This document shows positions 58,240 to 64,000 of a stretch of DNA of 64,000 nt, piece by piece (the stretch's first letter is position 1; each line of letters starts with the position of its first letter). The notes below the pieces were generated by a model. It saw only the letters and a list, made by a program, of their open reading frames with translations. It was not told the origin of the DNA and made no database searches. The translations under genes were made by a program, and so were the position numbers. This DNA is from Chitinophaga sp. XS-30. Its GTDB lineage: Bacteria; Bacteroidota; Bacteroidia; Chitinophagales; Chitinophagaceae. The stretch covers positions 1 to 64,000 of the forward strand of contig NZ_CP043006.1 in assembly GCF_008086345.1 (NCBI RefSeq). Direction: 5' to 3'.

Positions 58240-60138
58240 ATGAAAAACACAAACTCAAAGCGCGGCAGCATGCTGATGTCATGCCGGCACCCATTCGTTG
58301 TAATCCTGGCGGCAGCGCTGACCCTTGCGGGATGCCGGGTAAAAGAGCTGAATGACCTGGAAAAGCCCCTGCGGCCGGACGCCCTCCTCTCCTCCGTATC
58401 CGCACAGGCATTACCACCGCTGAACGAGATCAAGGTAATGTCCTACAACGTCAGGAAGACCATTGCCGGTGATCCTTTTACGCTGGACCAGCGCAAAAGC
58501 TACATCATGCAGATCATTCTCGATGAGGATGTGGACATCTTCGGCATCCAGGAACTGGCGGAAAATGATATGGAAGCCTGGTTCAATGCAGAACTGGCAG
58601 CGGCCGGGTATGGCGTGTACAACTCTGGTCCGGCTAACGGCTCCCCCAAATCCATCTGGTACAAGAACTCCCGCTTCACCCGTACCAATGCCGGCTGGTT
58701 CACCATGAAAACGCCGGACTACCGCAGCGGCAAATGGGTGGTGCTGCAGGACAAGCTGGTGCCTTCCAACAGCTATTTCGTCTGCAACAGCCACTGGACC
58801 ACCGAAAGCTCCGCGCAAAGGAATATGAATGCGGACAGTGTGATCGATGCGATCTCCACCAACAACACCCAGAACCTCCCGGTTATTTGTCTTGGTGATT
58901 TTAATGCCGTTCCCGGCACTTCCGAGATCAACAAATTGAAAGGCGCCTTCAGTATGGTAGATGCGCTGTTCGAGGGTTCCGGCGAGCCAACTTTCCATGG
59001 CTGGGACGGCATCGGCAACAGCAAGCTGGATTACATCATGAGCACCCGGGACCTGGCCTTCACCAGCTCCGATGTGATCACCACCAGCTTCAGCGTTGGC
59101 GGGCAAACCCTCTGGCCATCCGACCACTGGGCCATTGTAGCCTCCTACGTTCCCGCTATATTCGGCGGGCCGCATACCGACGCGAACGGCAAAAGCGCCA
59201 GCGCCAACACGAATTTCTATTTCGCTGATATCAACGGTGACGGGAAAAACGACAAGATCTACTGGAACCGTACGTTTGACGATGGGAAAACAAGGGTGTT
59301 CCTCTCCAATGGCAACGGCACCTTTGCCTCCGGCGCAGTGACCCATGCGGCAGGGGCCTCCACTGTATCCACTACCCGGTACTATTTCGCGGATGTAGAC
59401 GGCGACGGCAAAGCAGACCAGATCCGCTGGGACCCCACACAAAACTCCGGCCGCACACAGGTGTACCTCGCCACAACGAACGGCAATTTCAGCGCCACCG
59501 CCGTCAGCAATCCGGAAGGCACCAGCCAGGGTTCCACCACCATATTCCATTTCGCGGATGTGAACGGCGATGGCAAGGCGGACAAGATCTACTGGAACTC
59601 CACCTTCGACAATGGCCATACCCGCGTGTACCTGGCTACTTCCGGCGGCAGCTTCAGCGGGTCCGTTGTGTCAGGCGCAGAGGGAGCCAGCACCACGGCC
59701 GGCACCACATTCTATTATGCCGACGTGAACGGAGACGGCAGGGCCGATAAAATACTCTGGCATCCCTCGCTGAACTCCGGCAAAACCATGGTGTACCTGT
59801 CCGACGGCGATGGTACGTTTACGGCCTCTTCCGCTTTCAGCAATTCCGGCGCCACCAGCGGCCTGAGCAGCACAAAATTCTATTTCGCGGACGTGAACGG
59901 CGATGGCCGGGCGGACAAGATCTACTGGAACCCCGGCAATTATCTGGGAGAGCCCAAGATCTACTATTCCGAAACAACGAATGCCTTTAAAGGTCCCATC
60001 TATTCACTGAGAGGTACTTCCCAGAGCGCCAATACGATCTACTATTACTCAGACATCAGCGGCGATGGCAAAGCGGACAAGATCCGCTGGAATTATGGCG
60101 AGTACACCGGGGAGCTGAGAAACTATTTCGGTAAATAA
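58240..60138 (+). CDS. EEP-family phosphodiesterase/nuclease lipoprotein with FG-GAP repeats
   Basis: A 632-residue lipoprotein (TLAGC, Cys32). Residues about 62-305 form an endonuclease/exonuclease/phosphatase domain with the usual landmarks: VMSYNVR, FGIQEL (metal-binding Glu), NSHWTTE, LGDFNAVPG (Asp and Asn), KLDYIMS and WPSDHWAIVA (catalytic His). About 315-632 hold six FG-GAP/VCBS-type repeats, each with a calcium loop such as DINGDGKNDKIYW or DVDGDGKADQIRW. The repeats probably form a propeller that binds DNA or another polymer at the cell surface. The likely task is extracellular nucleic-acid or phosphodiester cleavage. Confidence 0.88.
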   Translation: MKNTNSKRGSMLMSCRHPFVVILAAALTLAGCRVKELNDLEKPLRPDALLSSVSAQALPPLNEIKVMSYNVRKTIAGDPFTLDQRKSYIMQIILDEDVDIFGIQELAENDMEAWFNAELAAAGYGVYNSGPANGSPKSIWYKNSRFTRTNAGWFTMKTPDYRSGKWVVLQDKLVPSNSYFVCNSHWTTESSAQRNMNADSVIDAISTNNTQNLPVICLGDFNAVPGTSEINKLKGAFSMVDALFEGSGEPTFHGWDGIGNSKLDYIMSTRDLAFTSSDVITTSFSVGGQTLWPSDHWAIVASYVPAIFGGPHTDANGKSASANTNFYFADINGDGKNDKIYWNRTFDDGKTRVFLSNGNGTFASGAVTHAAGASTVSTTRYYFADVDGDGKADQIRWDPTQNSGRTQVYLATTNGNFSATAVSNPEGTSQGSTTIFHFADVNGDGKADKIYWNSTFDNGHTRVYLATSGGSFSGSVVSGAEGASTTAGTTFYYADVNGDGRADKILWHPSLNSGKTMVYLSDGDGTFTASSAFSNSGATSGLSSTKFYFADVNGDGRADKIYWNPGNYLGEPKIYYSETTNAFKGPIYSLRGTSQSANTIYYYSDISGDGKADKIRWNYGEYTGELRNYFGK

Positions 60139-60295
60139 CTGATCCGTAACACCTCATGCAGCAGCCCTCATTACCGGATATTAAATCTTCCCGGAATGGG
60201 GGCTTTTCCGGCCTTCCTGCCAAAGATTTCTTTACATTTAGACGGGCAGCCTGATAAGTGAAGAAAGGTCGCCGCTCACCTAAACGCTAAAGCAA

Positions 60296-61282
60296 ATGAA
60301 AGCCGTAATTTGTACCGGATACGGATCTCCCGAAATGCTCCGGCTTACAACAATAGACAAGCCTGTACCGAAAGACAACGAAATATGCATTAAAATATAT
60401 GCCACCACGGTAACGGCAGCGGACTTCAGGATACGCAGCTTCACCGTTCCGCCGGCATTCTGGCTCCCGGCAAGACTGGCACTGGGCATTATCAAACCCA
60501 GAAACCCCGTTTTAGGTGTAGAACTCGCGGGAGAAATTGAATCCACCGGGAAAAATGTGACGCGATTCAAAAAAGGTGACCAGGTCTTTGCCGCCACGCT
60601 GAAAAGCGCCGGCGGTTATGCTGACTACAAATGCATGCCTGAAGATGGGCCCATTGCCCTAAAACCGGTGAATGCCACCTTCGAAGAAGCTGCTGCCATT
60701 CCCATTGGTGCCAGAACAGCGCTGTACTTCCTCAAAAAAGGGAACATCGGCAAAGGGCAAAGAGTGCTGATCTATGGCGCTTCCGGAAGTGTTGGCACCT
60801 ACGCCGTACAACTGGCCAAATACTTTGGCGCACATGTTACCGGCGTGTGCAGCAGCGCAAATATTGACCTGGTAGCGTCCCTCGGAGCAGACAAGGTGAT
60901 AGATTACACAACAGGGGATCTCGCAGACAAACTGGAGACATATGACATGATCTTTCTGGCGGTGGACAAATGCCCCTTTGCTGTCTGCAACAAAGCCCTG
61001 GCGGATAATGGTGTGTATGTGAATATTACCTCCCCGCTTAAAACCCCGCAAATGCTCCGGGCCTCCATCACCGGCAAAAAGAAGTTCATCACAGGCGGAG
61101 GCCCTTCCGATTCCGCGGAAGACCTGGTAACACTGAAAGAGCTGGTGGAGGCTGGTGTATTGAAACCCGTCATTGACAGGAACTATCCATTGGACCAGAT
61201 CGTTGCGGCACACCGGTATGTTGACCAGGGGCACAAAAAAGGGAATGTGACGATCACCGTACAAAGTCCCCCCTCAATTTGA
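60296..61282 (+). CDS. MDR-family NAD(P)-dependent alcohol dehydrogenase / quinone oxidoreductase
   Basis: A 328-residue zinc-free medium-chain dehydrogenase/reductase. The N-terminal GroES-like domain includes GVELAGEIESTGKNVTRFKKGDQVFA (as GVELAGEIESTG, NVTRFKKGDQVF). The Rossmann domain has the dinucleotide motif GASGSVGTYAVQLAKYFGAHVTGV in two parts, GASGSVGTYAVQ and AHVTGV. The zinc-binding cysteines of alcohol dehydrogenases are absent, so quinone or enone reduction with NADPH is more likely. It lies ahead of an AraC/VOC/DUF1569 group with a 99-base gap. Confidence 0.9.
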   Translation: MKAVICTGYGSPEMLRLTTIDKPVPKDNEICIKIYATTVTAADFRIRSFTVPPAFWLPARLALGIIKPRNPVLGVELAGEIESTGKNVTRFKKGDQVFAATLKSAGGYADYKCMPEDGPIALKPVNATFEEAAAIPIGARTALYFLKKGNIGKGQRVLIYGASGSVGTYAVQLAKYFGAHVTGVCSSANIDLVASLGADKVIDYTTGDLADKLETYDMIFLAVDKCPFAVCNKALADNGVYVNITSPLKTPQMLRASITGKKKFITGGGPSDSAEDLVTLKELVEAGVLKPVIDRNYPLDQIVAAHRYVDQGHKKGNVTITVQSPPSI

Positions 61283-61381
61283 CGTATTACCCCCGCTTGT
61301 TTGTCGCGTTTTCCGAAGAAATTTGACCTGGTTGCGAAGGAGCCGGAGCGAATGCTTCCCCAAAGCATCAAAACGGAAAGT

Positions 61382-61834
61382 ATGACAACAGCGCAATACC
61401 CGAAAGTCTATTTATACAGGAGAATTGTTCAGGCAAAGCTTTTCATCGATGCCAACTATGCGGACAAGATCGATCTGCACAACATATCCGGAGAAGCATG
61501 CTTCTCAAAATTTCATTTTATACGGCTGTTCAAAAGCATCTACGGAAAAACGCCGCACCAGTACCTGATCGCTGTAAGAATGGAAAAGGCCCTTCAACTG
61601 CTGCGGTCAGGCAAACCCGTTTCCGACGCCTGCTTCCTGGTAGGATTCGAAAGCCTGACCTCCTTCAGCGGGCTATTCAAGCGGACCGTCGGCATTTCCC
61701 CGTCAACCTACCTGTTCCGGCAACAACAAATAAGATCAGCCATCTCGGAAACTCCCCTTGCATTCGTTCCCGGTTGCTATGCGTATATGCACGGGTGGAT
61801 GGAGAATAGCAACTTTGGAGAAACGAACGGCTGA
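61382..61834 (+). CDS. AraC-type regulator (short, HTH only)
   Basis: A 150-residue protein that is little more than an AraC double helix-turn-helix (about 8-112), beginning YRRIVQAKLFIDANYADKI. The first HTH is LHNISGEACFSKFHFIRLFK. The second reads VSDACFLVGFESLTSFSGLFK and ends GISPSTYL. A 35-residue tail follows. With no sensor domain it may respond to abundance or to a partner. It is 44 bases upstream of the VOC gene and probably in one operon with it. I chose ATG 61382; the frame is open upstream. Confidence 0.87.
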   Translation: MTTAQYPKVYLYRRIVQAKLFIDANYADKIDLHNISGEACFSKFHFIRLFKSIYGKTPHQYLIAVRMEKALQLLRSGKPVSDACFLVGFESLTSFSGLFKRTVGISPSTYLFRQQQIRSAISETPLAFVPGCYAYMHGWMENSNFGETNG

Positions 61835-61878
61835 TCCATTGCCGAAATTTGCCTGTCAAACAACTAAACTGAAAAAAT

Positions 61879-62292
61879 ATGATCACAAAAATGAGTATCG
61901 CCAATATCCACGTCATTAACCAGGACAGTGCGTACGACTTCTACGTCAATAAACTGGGTTTCAAACTCGTTGATGATATTCCCATGGGGCCGGGCACCCG
62001 CTGGCTAACGGTTTCGCCGCCGGAGCAACCTGATCTTCAAATTGTATTGTTCCCCATTACCGTCAGCAAGATGTTTCCCAAAGAAACCGCTGAAACATTG
62101 ATCGACCTGATAAAAAAAGGCACTTTCGGCTGCGGCGTTCTTCAATGCAACGACATCTTTGCGACCTATGAAGAACTGAAGGCCAAAGGCGTTGAATTCA
62201 TCAAGCCGCCTACAAAAGAGTTCTATGCTACGGAAGCACTGTTCAAAGATGATTCAGGAAACTATTTTTCATTACAACCAAAAGAGCAATAG
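61879..62292 (+). CDS. VOC superfamily (glyoxalase-like) protein
   Basis: A 137-residue two-beta-alpha-beta3 protein: SIANIHVINQDSAYDFYVNKLGF at the start (as SIANIHVINQDSAYDFY, VNKLGFKLV), RWLTVSPPEQPDLQIVLF, and the ending EALFKDDSGNYFSLQ with a metal-ligand-type Asp and Asn. Such proteins bind metal and small substrates; this one resembles the group found after short AraC regulators. It is the middle gene of a three-gene operon. Confidence 0.9.
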   Translation: MITKMSIANIHVINQDSAYDFYVNKLGFKLVDDIPMGPGTRWLTVSPPEQPDLQIVLFPITVSKMFPKETAETLIDLIKKGTFGCGVLQCNDIFATYEELKAKGVEFIKPPTKEFYATEALFKDDSGNYFSLQPKEQ

Positions 62293-62297
62293 CAGTT

Positions 62298-62750
62298 ATG
62301 AAAACGATATTTGACAAAGAGACGCGGGAAGACCTGATAAAAAGGATCAACAACCTCCCTGAGCACAATACCGCGCAGTGGGGAAAAATGAACATCTACC
62401 AAATGGTCAAACACAACTGCATCTGGAATGCATGGATATTAGGCAAAATTGATATGGGCAGCAAACAGGGCTTCCTGGGATATATCTTTGGCAAGAAGGC
62501 CCTGAAAAGCCTTATTGGAGATGAGCGCCCCATGAAGAAAAACATGCCGGCGGGCTCGCAATTCACGGTAAAAGAAAAAAGCGGTGACCTCACGCTGCAG
62601 AAAAAGATCTGGGCAGAGCTGCTGGAGGGCTATGAAAATTTCTCCAACCACGGTTTTGTGCATGATTTTTTCGGGAAGATGACAAAGGAAGAGATCGGCT
62701 TGCTGGCCTACAAACATACAGATCATCATTTGAGGCAGTTCAATGCCTGA
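62298..62750 (+). CDS. DUF1569 (DinB-superfamily) protein
   Basis: A 150-residue helical-bundle protein of the DUF1569 family: NNLPEHNTAQWGKMNIYQMVKHN at the start (as NNLPEHNTAQWGKM, NIYQMVKHN), a central PAGSQFTVKEK, and the ending HGFVHDFFGKMTKEE, then YKHTDHHLRQF, whose histidines are placed as in DinB metal sites. The function is unknown. It follows the VOC gene by 5 bases. Confidence 0.88.
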   Translation: MKTIFDKETREDLIKRINNLPEHNTAQWGKMNIYQMVKHNCIWNAWILGKIDMGSKQGFLGYIFGKKALKSLIGDERPMKKNMPAGSQFTVKEKSGDLTLQKKIWAELLEGYENFSNHGFVHDFFGKMTKEEIGLLAYKHTDHHLRQFNA

Positions 62751-62770
62751 TACTGCGGGGTTACGCAGCG

Positions 62771-63763
62771 TTAGTGCATAGCGTTCATTTTATTGTACCG
62801 GCCTCTGTATTCCAGCGGAGACATTCCCGTGATCTTTCTGAACACCTCCCGGAATGCCTTCACATCGGAATACCCCACTTCATACATGACCTCGTTAACG
62901 GTTTTGCGGCTGGTTTCAAACGCCCGTTTCGCCACCTCGATCTTTACCCGCTGTGAATATTCAACCGGGGTATTCCCCGTGGCTTTAACGAATCTTCTGT
63001 CGAAGTTCCTTCTGCCTACGGAAAACCGGGAGGACAAATGGTCCACCGATATTTTTTCATGCAGCCGGCTTTCAATATAGGCCTGTGCTTCCTTTACCAT
63101 TTCATCGCCATGCTGCTTCTGGCCGGTGAATATGGAAAAGGCAGACTGGCTCTGGCGGTCCATTTCTATCTGGAATATTTTCGCACAAAAAATAGCGGTC
63201 TGCCGGTCGTAATACTTTTCCACCAGATAGATCATCAGGTTCAGGAAAGAATAGGCGCCGCCATTGGTGTAAATCCCGTTCTCATCCGTGATCAGCTGGT
63301 CTGCCTGCAGATTGACCTTCGGGAACAGCTGCCTGAAAGTCTCCTCGGCGGACCAGTGCGTGGAACACATTTTACCGTCCAGCAAACCTGTTGAGGCCAG
63401 CATAAATGCGCCGGTGCATATACTGGCTATTTCCGCGCCGCCCTTATATTGTTCCTCCACCCATGCTATCAGCATTTTATTGCCGCTGACGGCTTCCCGG
63501 AACCCGCGGTTCAGCGAAGGGATAATAATGAGATCGGTTTTGGCGATAGCGGAAACATGGACCTGCGGTTTTACGGAAAACAGGCCATCATAGAAATCCG
63601 CTTTCTCCGAAATACCGGCCAGCTGAATCTTAAACAAGCCTCCTTCACCACTCTTCTCCCGGTATCCGTTGGCCTGCGTAAATATCTCATAAGCGCCTAC
63701 GATGGAGGCTACGCTGCTCAGGTTGCTTTGTCCGTCCGGGACGATGATGGAAAGATGTTTCAT
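62771..63763 (-). CDS. GlxA-family regulator (DJ-1/PfpI domain with AraC HTH)
   Basis: A 330-residue regulator. The N-terminal class I glutamine-amidotransferase-like domain (about 1-195) has the elbow ASICTGAFMLASTGLLDG with Cys116 and the segment STHWSAEE typical of GlxA proteins. The C-terminal AraC helix-turn-helix pair (about 215-325) includes VDHLSSRFSVGRRNFDRRFV and VNEVMYEVGYSDVKAFREVF, ending MSPLEYR. It may sense a small metabolite and act on nearby genes; it converges with the AraC/VOC/DUF1569 operon. Confidence 0.93.
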   Translation of the reverse strand: MKHLSIIVPDGQSNLSSVASIVGAYEIFTQANGYREKSGEGGLFKIQLAGISEKADFYDGLFSVKPQVHVSAIAKTDLIIIPSLNRGFREAVSGNKMLIAWVEEQYKGGAEIASICTGAFMLASTGLLDGKMCSTHWSAEETFRQLFPKVNLQADQLITDENGIYTNGGAYSFLNLMIYLVEKYYDRQTAIFCAKIFQIEMDRQSQSAFSIFTGQKQHGDEMVKEAQAYIESRLHEKISVDHLSSRFSVGRRNFDRRFVKATGNTPVEYSQRVKIEVAKRAFETSRKTVNEVMYEVGYSDVKAFREVFRKITGMSPLEYRGRYNKMNAMH

Positions 63764-63908
63764 GGCATATTATTTTAAATACTGTTTCGGCTGAACAGGC
63801 AGTTTTCCGGTGCGGCAAACCGTTATAACAAATATAGCGCATTAGCCTTGTCCGGATCAACCCATTATAAAGTCCATTTAGCACCCCGTATAATTCCGTT
63901 CAAGACAA

Positions 63909-63916
63909 TAGTTTTG
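63909..63916 (+). promoter_or_regulatory. Bacteroidota -7 element (TAGTTTTG)
   Basis: An exact TAnnTTTG match, 48 bases before the ATG at 63965, placed to serve the gene cut by the window edge. Confidence 0.5.
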
Positions 63917-63964
63917 GTGAACAAAATATTCATTGTGAAAAACAAACACTTAATCCAGCATATT

Positions 63965-64000
63965 ATGAACAACAATCTCAATTTCACCTGGGTCTTGGAC
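63965..64000 (+). CDS. Start of a gene cut by the window end
   Basis: An ATG at 63965 opens a frame of twelve codons (MNNNLNFTWVLD) that runs off the window. It is preceded by a -7 element at a sensible distance. Too little is present to name it. Confidence 0.5.
   Translation, partial: MNNNLNFTWVLD

Noticed and set aside
58411-59619. 402-codon minus-strand frame with repeated motifs
   Set aside because: The repeats mirror the FG-GAP repeats of the sense gene; it is not an independent repeat protein.
1-64000. CRISPR array, rRNA operon, complete insertion sequence, prophage
   Set aside because: No regularly spaced repeats, rRNA sequence, transposase gene with terminal repeats or phage structural gene was seen.

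Overview
The window looks like a chromosomal segment from a member of the Bacteroidota, most probably the Chitinophagaceae (Chitinophaga or a close relative). The reasons are two SusC/SusD outer-membrane uptake loci, a sigma factor/FecR pair, PUL-type glycoside hydrolases, the near absence of Shine-Dalgarno sequences, and several promoter -7 elements of the Bacteroidota form TAnnTTTG. This placement is inferred from gene content; no 16S gene or other taxonomic marker was tested.

Layout. (a) 1-12,900: dnaA with a terminator, then mostly single housekeeping and accessory genes: an ArsR-like regulator overlapping an SRPBCC protein with an operator-like repeat array, a dienelactone hydrolase, bestrophin, an AraC regulator, a decayed alpha/beta hydrolase, aquaporin Z, a HipA-like kinase/DUF3037 pair, two DinB proteins and a glutamyl-Q tRNA(Asp) synthetase. 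The synthetase lies next to tRNA-Asp(GTC), its expected substrate. (b) 13,015-17,550: an AT-rich genomic island inserted at the 3' end of tRNA-Asp. Two degenerate copies of the tRNA 3' end mark its right side and a truncated tyrosine-integrase N-terminus lies inside it. Its cargo is a possible nuclease, a DUF262 protein overlapping a HEPN-like protein, and a small membrane protein. This is the best candidate for an undescribed (probably defence) system. (c) 17,700-24,700: ECF sigma, FecR anti-sigma, SusC with an N-terminal STN signalling domain, and SusD, forming one self-regulated uptake locus without enzymes. (d) 24,700-29,600: small regulators and enzymes, an AraC remnant, a 67-bp repeat, and pirin/DoxX divergent from an HxlR regulator.

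(e) 29,604-36,604 (minus strand): a four-gene operon of the type best known from Planctomycetes: PSD1-type cytochrome, DUF1501 protein, Tat-exported beta-propeller, and a membrane cytochrome with leucine-rich repeats. (f) 36,853-41,270: a NAPE-PLD-like metallohydrolase, then a secreted coiled-coil protein and a TPR protein of unknown role. (g) 41,852-55,470: a polysaccharide utilisation locus (GH92, SusC, SusD, DUF3823 and two GH99-like hydrolases) whose enzymes point to alpha-mannan or N-glycan. Divergent from it is a regulator that joins a lectin-like/kelch exterior, one membrane span and a SARP-like cytoplasmic DNA-binding half. (h) 55,581-64,000: hemolysin III, a DGPF (YCII-like) protein with an ECF42-type sigma factor, an EEP-FG-GAP lipoprotein, an MDR dehydrogenase, AraC/VOC/DUF1569 genes, a GlxA-type regulator, and the first codons of a gene cut by the window edge.

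Most long reading frames opposite these genes are antisense shadows caused by the GC-rich codon usage and were left out. No CRISPR array, rRNA operon, complete insertion sequence or phage was seen.
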